From the NCBI GenBank assembly GCA_963774455.1, contig CAVZFD010000003.1:682001-746000 (forward strand): 64,000 nucleotides of DNA, given 5' to 3'. This stretch comes from DATFVA01 sp963774455 (GTDB lineage Bacteria > Bacteroidota > Ignavibacteria > Ignavibacteriales > Ignavibacteriaceae). The notes beneath the pieces are model-generated. The model was not told the DNA's origin. It did not search any database and saw only the letters and a list, made by a program, of their open reading frames with translations. This document shows, piece after piece, positions 53,831 through 62,526 of this stretch (positions are counted from its first letter, which is position 1; the number at the start of each line of letters is the position of its first letter). Position numbers and translations under genes: made by a program.

Positions 53831-53969
53831 TGTGATCCCGATATTCTGAAAAATGTTTATTCGTTACCCTATAAATATATTTTATCCAGGGAATAAGGAG
53901 AGTACTATTAAAAATATGGTTTATTAATTGTTGGGTTTATTTATCTTTGTTATGCACAAATAAGATTTT

Positions 53970-54509
53970 ATGTTGAAGAAGTGCATCTCCATATCGCTTA
54001 TCATTTTCCTTTTTATCAACTCAGGGGGATTTATTATTATTTTATACCAGGCGCAGCACTCTGCCAGGGATCGGATGCAGAGGAGTCTCCGCCAGGGGAA
54101 TTATACAGCCGACGAGGTTGTGAAATTTAAGCTCAGCAGCAATCGCCTGTATCGCAACGGCAGCGGATATTTATGGAAAGATTCCCACGAATTCGAATAC
54201 CACGGTATAATGTATGATATCATTAAATTAGTTAAATATGATGACGAGGTGATCTTATATTGTCTTAATGATGTCAGTGAAGCAAAAATAAAGGCTGCAT
54301 TTGATAATGAAGTAAATGACCTCGCAAACGGCAAACTAAACAATTCCAGATACAGAACCAGCCTGTTGAACCTTATATCCCAGGCGATGTGCTTAAATCC
54401 TTTCCGGCTGAAATGTCCGGCAGAACTGCAGAAATTCACTGCTGAGTTCAGGTTAAACATTCCTCACTTCATAGCGGAAATACCCTCACCTCCCCCCAGG
54501 ACTGCGTGA
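53970..54509 (+). CDS. small anchored protein with C-terminal PPPR tail, partner of TonB receptor (family member 2)
   Basis: 179 residues. A hydrophobic anchor (MLKKCISISLIIFLFINSGG) is followed by a charged region and the block WKDSHEFEYHGIMYDII then VILYCLNDVSEAKIKAAF. The C-terminal end is PSPPPRTA. The block and tail match the protein at 21907-22449, which also directly precedes a TonB receptor gene. Two cysteines (CLNPFRLKC) lie near residue 150. Unknown role; probably sits in the membrane facing the periplasm. Confidence 0.72.
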   Translation: MLKKCISISLIIFLFINSGGFIIILYQAQHSARDRMQRSLRQGNYTADEVVKFKLSSNRLYRNGSGYLWKDSHEFEYHGIMYDIIKLVKYDDEVILYCLNDVSEAKIKAAFDNEVNDLANGKLNNSRYRTSLLNLISQAMCLNPFRLKCPAELQKFTAEFRLNIPHFIAEIPSPPPRTA

Positions 54510-54558
54510 ATAATTGTCGTCCTTTTCAATATCATTAACAATTTATTCGGGTAATAAA

Positions 54559-56661
54559 ATGAAGAGAATAATACTATTACTATCATTATGTCTGTGCTCT
54601 GGCTTCTTTGCGAAGGCCCAGGAAAAAAGCGCTTCTGCTGATACATTAAGCTATCAGCTTCCACAGGAGGTTGTTGTTACCGCTGCAAGATTAAACGTTC
54701 CGTTAAAACAAATCACCTTTGCAACTACAGTTGTCGATCAGAACTTTCTGAATACTATTCCCAGGTTCGTATCAATCGACGAAGCCCTTAAGTTAGTTCC
54801 GGGCGTAAAGATTGACAACCAGGCAAACGGCAACCGGCTCCATTTGTCCATCAGAGGGATAGGGATTTTGACCGAGAGGGGAATAAGAGGGGTTAAAATC
54901 CTGCTGGATGAGCTTCCAATAAATGATCCCACAGGATTTGCTCCTGATTTCTTTGATATAGATATGACGAATATATCCCGCATTGAAGTTTTGAGGGGAC
55001 CCGCAGCATCACTTTATGGCGGGAGCGCCTCAGGTGGTATTATTAACGTCATCAGCAAAAACTCACCAAATACACCCTTGTTCGGCGAAGCCGGCGCTGT
55101 TTACGGTTCTAATAATTTTTGGAAGGGATATGGTCAGTTCGGGGGACGTGCCAGGGACATCGATTACAGGATATCCTTCGGAAGGACGATGGGCGATGGG
55201 TACCGTGTTCATACACATTTCTGGGGAGATAATGTATATGCTAAAGCCTCTTATATACCAAACAGCAATATTAAACTTACGCCGATTTTTGAATATGTAA
55301 ACTTCTACCATGAAAATCCTGAGGGAATAAACCTACAGCAGTATAATGAAGATCCTAAACAGGCTAACCCTGATGCGGTTCCTTTTAATGAATACCTGCA
55401 GACCGAACGTAATACAGCGGGATTAACAGGACTCATGGTATTCGATCAGCACGAGATCCAGTTTAATGTCTATAATAAGAGAACCCTCTTTACAGAGGCC
55501 AATAATCATACTTTTAATTACAGAACGTACCTTACCCCGGGAACTTCGCTTCAGTATTCTTTTGGCTATGGTAATAAAGATGACTTCTTCAGGAATAAAG
55601 TGAGTGCGGGAGCCGACCTTCAGTGGCAGAACATCAAGGAACACCGCGTCGCTAATGATCACTCTGTTCCAGGCACCGAAGTATTGTCTAATGAAGAAAT
55701 CGATCAGAGCGGTGTGGGACTCTTCCTGATTGATAATATCTCGCTCGGTGAAAAGACGAATATTTTCCTGAGTATGCGTTATGATAAGATCCATAACAAG
55801 TTGAACGATTTGATGAAAGTTAACTTTGACGCTTCAGGAACGGCTGATTTTTCAAGGACCACTGGTAAAGCTGGCATCAGCTATACACTGATGGAGGAGG
55901 TGAATATATATGCTGATTGGGGACAAGGATTTCTCCCTCCCGCTACAGAAGAACTGGCGCAGAATCCTGATAACTTCGGCGGGTTTAATACGCATCTCGT
56001 TCCTGCAACATCCAATGATTATGAACTCGGCTTCAGAGGCTATGCCGCTAACTCGTTTTATTATGATGTCACCGGGTTCTACCTTTTTACTGAAAATGAC
56101 TTCGATCGCTACCGCATCACTGATCCGCTGCGTAACCAGGAAACATTTTACAGGAATGTGGGCTCGAGCCAGAGGATAGGGTTAGAGTTTTATTCAAGGT
56201 ATATGCCGATAAGAGATCTTACTATTCAGGCAGCTTACACATTTTCTGATTTCAAATATACGAACAGCACTCCTATTCGTATAATGATGGACGATCCTGC
56301 TGTTGTAAAGTATATCGAAGATGGCCGCTACCTGCCTAACTCACCGCAGCATCAATTGTATATAGATGCAGAGTATCGGCTGCTGTATAATTTCTCTGTC
56401 GGATTGAATGCCGAAACTGTTAGCAAGACGTACATTGACGGTGCAAATATCGAAAGTGAAGCTGCCCCGGGTTATACTCTGATCGGAGCAAGGGTGGGGT
56501 ATACCATGATCTTTTCAGGAATTAATGCACAAATAATTCTGCAGGGACGAAACCTTGGGGATCAGAAATATGTTGCATTCACAGAACCTGATCCCGGAGG
56601 AAATGCCTATCAGCCCGGTGCCGGAAGAGAGTTTTTCGGCTCGGTAAGGATAGGTTTATAA
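54559..56661 (+). CDS. TonB-dependent outer-membrane receptor
   Basis: Start set at ATG 54559, which gives a clean signal peptide (MKRIILLLSLCLCSGFFAKAQ, shown in part as KRIILLLSLCLCSGFF). The plug has LPQEVVVTAARLN, SIRGIG and EVLRGPAASLYGGSASGGIINV. The barrel ends NLGDQKYVAF...FFGSVRIGL, a standard TonB-receptor terminus. 700 residues, without the carboxypeptidase-like N-terminal domain found in the 19419 receptor. The substrate is unknown (siderophore-type plug). Separated from the small anchored protein gene by 49 bases. Confidence 0.9.
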   Translation: MKRIILLLSLCLCSGFFAKAQEKSASADTLSYQLPQEVVVTAARLNVPLKQITFATTVVDQNFLNTIPRFVSIDEALKLVPGVKIDNQANGNRLHLSIRGIGILTERGIRGVKILLDELPINDPTGFAPDFFDIDMTNISRIEVLRGPAASLYGGSASGGIINVISKNSPNTPLFGEAGAVYGSNNFWKGYGQFGGRARDIDYRISFGRTMGDGYRVHTHFWGDNVYAKASYIPNSNIKLTPIFEYVNFYHENPEGINLQQYNEDPKQANPDAVPFNEYLQTERNTAGLTGLMVFDQHEIQFNVYNKRTLFTEANNHTFNYRTYLTPGTSLQYSFGYGNKDDFFRNKVSAGADLQWQNIKEHRVANDHSVPGTEVLSNEEIDQSGVGLFLIDNISLGEKTNIFLSMRYDKIHNKLNDLMKVNFDASGTADFSRTTGKAGISYTLMEEVNIYADWGQGFLPPATEELAQNPDNFGGFNTHLVPATSNDYELGFRGYAANSFYYDVTGFYLFTENDFDRYRITDPLRNQETFYRNVGSSQRIGLEFYSRYMPIRDLTIQAAYTFSDFKYTNSTPIRIMMDDPAVVKYIEDGRYLPNSPQHQLYIDAEYRLLYNFSVGLNAETVSKTYIDGANIESEAAPGYTLIGARVGYTMIFSGINAQIILQGRNLGDQKYVAFTEPDPGGNAYQPGAGREFFGSVRIGL

Positions 56662-56691
56662 AACAACTCTTCTTGTTTGATATAATTCACT

Positions 56692-56724
56692 TGCCGTCAG
56701 ACCATTGCTGGCGGCATTTTTTTT
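56692..56724 (+). terminator. rho-independent terminator after TonB receptor
   Basis: TGCCGTCAG (56692-56700) pairs with CTGGCGGCA (56708-56716), with one G-U pair, around ACCATTG, followed by eight T. It lies 31 bases after the receptor stop. Confidence 0.92.
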
Positions 56725-56762
56725 GGTTAACCTTTCAGTTTTACACCTCGATTTACAGTCTC

Positions 56763-56818
56763 ACCCTGTCTCTTTCCTTCTTTCCTTTTTCCTTTTGCCT
56801 TTTTCCTTTGCCTTCCCC
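56763..56818. repeat. pyrimidine-rich low-complexity tract
   Basis: About 56 bases are almost entirely C and T, built from imperfect CTTTCC and CCTTTTGCC units. It lies between the terminator and a possible TTG-started gene. Possible slippage-prone tract; no function is evident. Confidence 0.7.
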
Positions 56819-56872
56819 CATTGACTCTCACCCAAATCTTAAATATTTTTTCCCTGATACTTATACTCAAAT

Positions 56873-57247
56873 TTGAAACTGAACCCGAAAATATTATACC
56901 GGTCAGCAAGGTTGTTCTTTATTAGTTACTTTGCATTCTGGTCACTTGCATCATTCCTGTTGGTACATCGGGTCAGCTATGAATTCTCAACACAGGATGA
57001 AACTTATCTTCTCACTTCACAATTAAACACAACATTTCTCAACGTAATTGGAGAGAACAAAAAGCTCAGAAATTCCGGAGAAAATGAATCGAGGTCTTTC
57101 CATTCTCCTGGTTCCCCTGCAATAACGGGAATAAACCTGGTAAGGCCCTCCGGTAATTATCATTTTATTTTAGGTAAAGAGATTCCCGCAATCTCCGAAA
57201 TCTTTCTATCAACCGATTACCCTCGTCCCCCACCCAATATTATTTAA
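56873..57247 (+). CDS. possible small anchored protein with PPP tail
   Basis: The frame begins at TTG 56873 without a good ribosome site and encodes 124 residues. A membrane segment (LFFISYFAFWSLASFLLV) is followed by a polar region and the end DYPRPPPNII. The tail recalls the PPPR ends of the proteins at 21907 and 53970, but the middle block of that family is absent. It lies downstream, not upstream, of a TonB receptor. Real gene status is uncertain. Confidence 0.4.
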   Translation: MKLNPKILYRSARLFFISYFAFWSLASFLLVHRVSYEFSTQDETYLLTSQLNTTFLNVIGENKKLRNSGENESRSFHSPGSPAITGINLVRPSGNYHFILGKEIPAISEIFLSTDYPRPPPNII

Positions 57248-57483
57248 GAATTAAGATTAAAAATTAAAAATTAATGTCTGTGCGGATAGTTTCCGCAAAG
57301 CAGATTAACATAAGACCTTGATATGCAGCTAAAACAAGCTGCTGGAAGCCCTCTCGCCGGGATGAAAATCCTGGAGGCAGTACAGATCCTGAACTGATTC
57401 AGTATGACTGCTTCAGGATGACAGGCAAGCTAAGATGACAATAAAAGTCAGTTAAGATTATTCAAAACATAAGGAATAAACAA

Positions 57484-57624
57484 ATGGAACTTAGCGGGTG
57501 GATCTTTTTAATAGGCGCATGGGGAATAATAATTTACCTCACGGTTTTCTGCTTTGTAAGGGTGTTCGCATCGGAACGAAAAGAAAACAAATCAGATAAT
57601 TCTGAGGAAAGTAAAAAATTATGA
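57484..57624 (+). CDS. 46-residue single-span membrane protein
   Basis: MELSGWIFLIGAWGIIIYL begins a single hydrophobic helix (to about residue 28), then a charged tail (SERKENKSDNSEESKKL). AAGGAA lies upstream. Its TGA overlaps the next ATG (ATGA), so the two tiny genes are coupled. The layout resembles small accessory subunits of transporters, but no transporter is adjacent on this strand. Confidence 0.6.
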   Translation: MELSGWIFLIGAWGIIIYLTVFCFVRVFASERKENKSDNSEESKKL

Positions 57625-57734
57625 AAAATAGAACAAATGAAGGATCGAAATCAGGATTAAAGTCGATTCTTGAAGGAATAATTATGCTGCTTATTCCTCT
57701 TTTGATCGGATACATTATATATTTATTAGCATAA
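57621..57734 (+). CDS. 37-residue single-span membrane protein
   Basis: It starts in the ATGA overlap with the preceding 46-residue gene. A polar head (MKNRTNEGSKSGLKSILEG) is followed by one hydrophobic helix (IIMLLIPLLIGYIIYLLA) that ends the protein. The inverse layout to its partner (head then helix) suggests that they could sit side by side in the membrane. Unknown family. Confidence 0.55.
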   Translation: MKNRTNEGSKSGLKSILEGIIMLLIPLLIGYIIYLLA

Positions 57735-57758
57735 TTGAAATTTGGGTGAAGGAAAAGT

Positions 57759-59411
57759 TTAGAAACCGACTACTTCACCCAATGCATTCTTTAGCGGAAT
57801 CCAGAGTTCATCAAAAAATGTATTGTCCTTGGTCCCAATATAATCCACTTGGCCTGTTTTTAGATTCCCGTCTTTTGGATTTTTATCCCGGAGTTTAAGG
57901 ATCTTTGCCATGAACGTTGTTATCTTTTTCTCTTCCTTATTCTTATTCAGCAGTTCCACTTTAAGGTTTTCATATACAGGAGTTATTATAGCATGCGCTT
58001 TTCCGTCCTTCATCTCAGCAGAAAAAAGGACTTTTGAGATATGTCCGTCTGTTAATCTTGTCAGCTCATCTATTCTCAGCCATTGATTCATTTTTTCCAC
58101 GCTCATGGAATCAAGCTTCCCTTTGATTGTATAATTTAGTTTTTCCGACCTTTGATCTAAATGAACCTCCAGACTCAGCTTTGCGGCGTTAAACATATTT
58201 GCCTGCGCCTTAATAACAGCATATTTTTTGCCTCCCTTTAGATTGCCAAGATCGTAAATCTCTGCGTATACATTTGAAAAAGGCAATACAGCCGCCGTAT
58301 CGCTGTTATCAAGCAATGCCTTTACATTTAACTCACCCCTGGTAAACTCAAACTTGTTAATATTTATCCCGAAATTCAGGTTCTGCAGAATTTCATTAGG
58401 CATTTCAGGGGCAACATCGGGTGATACTGGTAAACGCTTGTCGGTAAGAATCTCTACCTGAAAATCATTTATTGCCCCTGAGGAAGCAGTGAATATGCTT
58501 TTCTGCACTAAACTGCTGAAGTCAACTCCTATTATTTTCAAATCTGTGATTTTAATAATCCGTCTATCAGCGCGATATTTCTTTCTTGCAAAATAATCCT
58601 GCCTGGAAAGAAACGGTTTGTAAGAAAAGTTCCTGACTGTGAAAAGAGAATCATCACCGGAAATAAAAACCGAATCTATCCTCAATATATTTCCACCTGT
58701 AAAAAATATCTGACTTATCTTTTCAGCATCAAAGCTGAAGCCATCTGCTATGATATATTTAAGTGAACTATCACTCACTGAAGAATCGATGCTTATTCCC
58801 CTTACGACCAGGTTAAAATTGCTGATTGTATCTTTAGTTGTCTCATCATCGGTCTTAGTAGTACGGAAAAATTTTCCGGAACGGATTTCAAGTTTATTTA
58901 TATTCAGAGGGTTTATACGTGAAGGTAAACTTGATGTAAACGACTTTTTGAAGAGGGGAGCATACTTTTGTTCTTTTTTCTGCTGATTATTTTTAGTGCT
59001 TGGCTGCTTCTCGCCTGACTCCGATTTAATCTGAATGATAGGTCTGTCAATAAATGTCCTGCCCAGCGATAATCCTGAGCCGAAAATTACTGCAGCCCAG
59101 TTTATCCCGGAGATTTCAAACGAGGGAATTATAATATTATAGGTAGATCTGCCTGTCCCTGATGAATCTTCGTATGATAACCTGATACCTGTAGCCTCAA
59201 CCGAGTTAGAAAAAAGATGGTAGCTCATATCGTCTATGTGCAGGGTCGTATTTTTAGCTGAGTTCGCTTCGGATACAAGATTATCTTTAACAAAGTTGTT
59301 CAGAAGGAGATCAGAGAATATAATAACGGCCAGGAACAAGAGCAGCAGGATACCGGCTATTATAATAATCACACGATATGCTGTTTTTTCCCATATAGGT
59401 TTTAAGTTCAT
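57759..59411 (-). CDS. AsmA/DUF748-like inner-membrane-anchored protein
   Basis: Start set at ATG 59409-59411 (MNLKPIWEKTAYRV), just before one membrane helix (IIIIAGILLLLFLAVIIF). The frame is open further up but that part is not protein-like. About 500 periplasmic residues of repeating beta strands follow, with the ending TGQVDYIGTKDNTFFDELW typical of AsmA-like and DUF748-like proteins. Such proteins shape or bridge the envelope and may carry lipids (family knowledge). 550 residues. Confidence 0.68.
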   Translation of the reverse strand: MNLKPIWEKTAYRVIIIIAGILLLLFLAVIIFSDLLLNNFVKDNLVSEANSAKNTTLHIDDMSYHLFSNSVEATGIRLSYEDSSGTGRSTYNIIIPSFEISGINWAAVIFGSGLSLGRTFIDRPIIQIKSESGEKQPSTKNNQQKKEQKYAPLFKKSFTSSLPSRINPLNINKLEIRSGKFFRTTKTDDETTKDTISNFNLVVRGISIDSSVSDSSLKYIIADGFSFDAEKISQIFFTGGNILRIDSVFISGDDSLFTVRNFSYKPFLSRQDYFARKKYRADRRIIKITDLKIIGVDFSSLVQKSIFTASSGAINDFQVEILTDKRLPVSPDVAPEMPNEILQNLNFGININKFEFTRGELNVKALLDNSDTAAVLPFSNVYAEIYDLGNLKGGKKYAVIKAQANMFNAAKLSLEVHLDQRSEKLNYTIKGKLDSMSVEKMNQWLRIDELTRLTDGHISKVLFSAEMKDGKAHAIITPVYENLKVELLNKNKEEKKITTFMAKILKLRDKNPKDGNLKTGQVDYIGTKDNTFFDELWIPLKNALGEVVGF

Positions 59412-59519
59412 TAATATTCTTTGCAAATTATTGTCTCTGCAAATTAACCATTGTTCAGTATGACATTCGTGATATATAATAGAGATGTGAGGTAGGAGGG
59501 GAGGGAAGGTATAGGTATA

Positions 59520-59545
59520 CGGCACCGAACAATTTTTCGGTGCCG
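59520..59545. terminator. 10-bp perfect hairpin between T9SS and AsmA-like genes
   Basis: CGGCACCGAA (59520-59529) pairs exactly with TTCGGTGCCG (59536-59545), 13 bases past the stop of the minus-strand T9SS gene. No U tract follows on either side, so it may stabilise the mRNA end as much as terminate. Confidence 0.6.
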
Positions 59546-59557
59546 ACCAGATTATCG

Positions 59558-60709
59558 CTACTTTGTAAGGATCATTTTCTTCACTGACGTAAATTCCTTT
59601 CCATCAGGGGATGTAGCCTCGACCCTGTAAAAGTAAATTCCGCTATTTAAGTCTGAGGCGTCAAAAGTTATATCCTTTTCACCGGCTGACAAATTTCCTT
59701 TGATCAAAGTTGTGACTTTCTGTCCAAGTACATCATAAATGTTTAATGTTACCCTGGCATCAACCGGAAGAGTGAAAGTGATCTTTGTAGACGGATTAAA
59801 TGGGTTTGGATAATTTTGTCTAAGTGAAAATTCACCAGGAACATCTACTTCAGTTTCAACTTCATTCGAATAGTTAAACGAACCGTCAAAGTCTATCTGC
59901 TTCAAGCGATAAACAAATTTCCCGGGTTTAACATTAGTATCCGTAAAATGATATTTAACCGGCTCCGAAGTTGTTCCATTACCATTTGCATAACCTGCTG
60001 TTTTCCAATCTGTCTCCTTAATCGTTTCTCCTGTCCCCGTATTATTTATCCCCGCTCTCTGAATTTCAAATCCTTTATTATTCGTCTCAGTTGCTGTTGC
60101 CCAGTTAAGAACCACTTCTCCGTTTAAAGCGTAAGCCGAAAAGGATGTTAGCTCAACCGGTATAGCATCAAGGTCTATCAGCCTGAGATCATCTACATAC
60201 CAGAAATCAATATCATTTGCATCTCCTGTATAGTAAAGTGCAATCTGCATATTATTGATACCTGTGAAATCGACAGTGACCTCTTCAGGTCCTGAATCTC
60301 CATTTGCCTGCAGTTCCCATATAGAAGTATATATGTTTCCACCATCCCCGGTTATTGCTGCTCCTACGTAGACGATATTTGACCAGTAATCCTCATAATA
60401 ATTAAACTTCAGCACCATATTATGGCCCTCCACTCCGGTAAAAACAGGGGAGGCGAGCAGGTATGAGTCCCCGATAAATAGGTATTCCCAGGTGAACCGA
60501 ACCTCGGGCGCCGAATACCCTCCGGCGTAATTTGAATTGGTAATTGACCAGTTTTGCTGTCCCTGCGGACCTACCGGAGTCCAGTTTGACATGTCCTCAA
60601 ATGATTCATAAAACAAAGTATCAGGACTTTGTGCATTAGTTAATTGTGCTGAAGAGAGGAATAGAAAAATGGTAGTAAACAGGTACAAAAATATGGTAGA
60701 TTTATGCAT
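59558..60709 (-). CDS. T9SS type A sorting-domain secreted protein
   Basis: A signal peptide (FLYLFTTIFLFLSSAQLTNAQ, shown in part) leads to a lectin-like/MAM-type beta sandwich at about 30-185 (FYESFEDMSNWTPVGPQGQ). A fibronectin-like segment (VVLNWATATETNNKGFEIQ) follows. The T9SS tail begins LRQNYPNPFNPSTKITF and ends in the usual KKMILTK. 383 residues. Secreted through the type IX system; probably binds something outside the cell, but no catalytic motif is seen. Confidence 0.9.
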   Translation of the reverse strand: MHKSTIFLYLFTTIFLFLSSAQLTNAQSPDTLFYESFEDMSNWTPVGPQGQQNWSITNSNYAGGYSAPEVRFTWEYLFIGDSYLLASPVFTGVEGHNMVLKFNYYEDYWSNIVYVGAAITGDGGNIYTSIWELQANGDSGPEEVTVDFTGINNMQIALYYTGDANDIDFWYVDDLRLIDLDAIPVELTSFSAYALNGEVVLNWATATETNNKGFEIQRAGINNTGTGETIKETDWKTAGYANGNGTTSEPVKYHFTDTNVKPGKFVYRLKQIDFDGSFNYSNEVETEVDVPGEFSLRQNYPNPFNPSTKITFTLPVDARVTLNIYDVLGQKVTTLIKGNLSAGEKDITFDASDLNSGIYFYRVEATSPDGKEFTSVKKMILTK

Positions 60710-60831
60710 CTTTACCTCCTATAAATTATGATAAAATTGAAGAAATTTCAGGATGTATTAATGAGATAGTAATACCGGAAGTCAATAAGGGACAAAAGAA
60801 AAGCCGGAAAATTGAAATAAATGAAGGAATT

Positions 60832-61998
60832 TTACTTTAAATATTTTAAGACGAGACAGGTTATATCATCAGATTGTTCTACTCCTTCAGTAAATGTCTG
60901 AACATCTGAAATTATTTTGTTAACAAGTTCCTCTGCACTTTCGACGCCGGCATTCTCAATTGATTTCACAAGACGTTTATCTTCATACTCTTCGTCTGTT
61001 TTATTAAATGCTTCTGTTACACCGTCTGTATAGAATAAAATAATATCACCGGGTTTCAGAGTAATGATAGTAGATTCATAGACAGAAAACTCCATAGCAC
61101 CGATCATTAAACCGCCGACATTATCCAGTTGTTTAATATTTCCGTCTGCGGAAATCAAATAGGGCGAATTATGTCCGCCGTTTGAATATTCAAAAGCTCC
61201 ATTCCGAATATCCAGCAAACCATAAAAAACTGTAACAAACATATTGCTGGGGCTTTCATCAACAATTATTTTATTAACTTCAGATAAAACTTCATCAGTA
61301 GGCATTCCCTTGTGTGCTGTAGCTTTCAGCAAAGTTTTGCAGACAGCCATAAGCAATGCCGCAGCAATTCCTTTACCGGAAACATCCCCTATTACAACGC
61401 CGAGCCTGTATTTATCAATCATAAAAAAATCATATAAGTCTCCGCCGACTTCTTTAGCTGCGATCATTTTTGCATAGATATCAAATTCTTTTCGTTCCGG
61501 AAAAGGAGGAAATATTTTTGGCAGAATTGAAGTCTGAATAATATTTGCAATATCTAGTTCTTTTTTAAGCAGGATCAGCTTATTATGACTTTCCATCGCT
61601 TGTTTATATAATTCAATTTCTCTTAGTGATTTTTCTATTGTTATCTCAAGATCTTTCAGATCAATAGGTTTTGTAATAAAATCATACGCACCCCGATTCA
61701 TAGCCGTTCTTATATTTTCCATATCTCCATAAGCTGAAACAATAACAGACCGCAGCAGCCTGTTATTCAATTCATTTATTTTTGAAAGCAGAGTTAGTCC
61801 ATCCATTACTGGCATATTAATATCTGTTAAAACAAGATCTATTGTCCCGTGTTCTGAAATTTTCTCAAGTGCTTGCACACCGTTTTCGGCGAAATGGAAT
61901 TCGTATTCATTTGCTTTAATCTTATTGCGGAATTTCTGACGGATTAATGCCTGGAGATCAGGTTCATCATCCACTACTAATATTCTTGCTAATTGCAT
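60832..61998 (-). CDS. response regulator with PP2C/SpoIIE-type phosphatase output (RsbU-like)
   Basis: A receiver domain at about 1-125 has the acidic pocket VVDDE and phospho-acceptor D59 in LTDINMPVMDGL. A short coiled linker (LYKQAMESHNKLILLKKELD) leads to a SpoIIE/PP2C domain whose metal motifs are GGDLYDFF, GDVSGKGIAAAL and YTDGVTEA. 388 residues. Proteins of this kind dephosphorylate an anti-sigma antagonist or a similar partner on activation. The partner is not in the window. It is 12 bases after the lone receiver gene. Confidence 0.93.
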   Translation of the reverse strand: MQLARILVVDDEPDLQALIRQKFRNKIKANEYEFHFAENGVQALEKISEHGTIDLVLTDINMPVMDGLTLLSKINELNNRLLRSVIVSAYGDMENIRTAMNRGAYDFITKPIDLKDLEITIEKSLREIELYKQAMESHNKLILLKKELDIANIIQTSILPKIFPPFPERKEFDIYAKMIAAKEVGGDLYDFFMIDKYRLGVVIGDVSGKGIAAALLMAVCKTLLKATAHKGMPTDEVLSEVNKIIVDESPSNMFVTVFYGLLDIRNGAFEYSNGGHNSPYLISADGNIKQLDNVGGLMIGAMEFSVYESTIITLKPGDIILFYTDGVTEAFNKTDEEYEDKRLVKSIENAGVESAEELVNKIISDVQTFTEGVEQSDDITCLVLKYLK

Positions 61999-62010
61999 TT
62001 AATTTTTTCC

Positions 62011-62388
62011 TTAGTTTGCATCGGGATAACTTAACTTTGATTTCAGCAGATCGAACTGAAGGGGCTTTGTAAAGTAGTCGTCTGCACCCAGAGTTTTTGC
62101 CATGTTATAGTTCCGCTCATCACCGTACGCAGTAATCATAAATACTTTTAATTCGGGATAACGCCTTTTTATTTCTTTCAGAAGTTCTATGCCGCCCATC
62201 TCAGGCATATTGATGTCTGTCAATATTAAATAATTAGTTTTATCCTCAATCGATTCTATTAATTCGAGGGCAGAAATTCCATTCAAGGCATATCTTATTT
62301 GGATTTGTCCGGACTTAATTTCCTTTCTGAATTTCTGCTGAAATAAAAACTGAACATCGGTTTCATCGTCTACTACTAAAAGTTTCAA
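62011..62388 (-). CDS. single-domain response regulator (receiver only)
   Basis: 125 residues forming one receiver domain with VVDDE near the N-terminus, D58 in ILTDINMPEMGG, the conserved threonine in FMITAYGD and lysine in FTKPLQ. No output domain. It lies between the histidine kinase and the receiver-phosphatase gene, and closely resembles the receiver of the latter (shared LTDINMP and KFRxxIKxxxxxxxxA pattern). It could be a phosphate sink or a relay. Confidence 0.93.
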   Translation of the reverse strand: MKLLVVDDETDVQFLFQQKFRKEIKSGQIQIRYALNGISALELIESIEDKTNYLILTDINMPEMGGIELLKEIKRRYPELKVFMITAYGDERNYNMAKTLGADDYFTKPLQFDLLKSKLSYPDAN

Positions 62389-62425
62389 TATAAGCTCCTT
62401 TGTTATTTCCAGTTATAAAGTAGTC

Positions 62426-62446
62426 ACGCTGAATTCATTTCAGCGT
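62426..62446. other. 8-bp perfect inverted repeat in kinase/receiver gap
   Basis: ACGCTGAA (62426-62433) and TTCAGCGT (62439-62446) flank TTCAT, about 38 bases before the receiver gene start on the minus strand. It could be a transcript hairpin or a dimeric binding site near the receiver promoter. Confidence 0.4.
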
Positions 62447-62468
62447 ATCTGCACAAATCAGAAGAAAG

Positions 62469-62508
62469 ATTCTGAAACAAGCCTGCCTGCTGCAAGCAGG
62501 TTCAGAAT
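62469..62508 (-). terminator. nested hairpin after the histidine kinase gene
   Basis: On the minus strand ATTCTGAA pairs with TTCAGAAT around an inner CCTGC-TTGCA-GCAGG stem, followed by a T-rich stretch. It lies 19 bases past the kinase stop and could partly separate kinase from receiver transcription. Confidence 0.5.
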
Positions 62509-62526
62509 AGCAAAAAGATTTATACA

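Noticed and set aside
57280..57470. Hairpin-rich stretch after 57250 as a structured RNA or tRNA
   Set aside because: Short stems are present but no tRNA cloverleaf, riboswitch core or terminator could be built convincingly.
59455..59475. CAGTATGACA near 59455 as a fifth copy of the stress motif
   Set aside because: Only ten bases match and the palindromic right half is missing.
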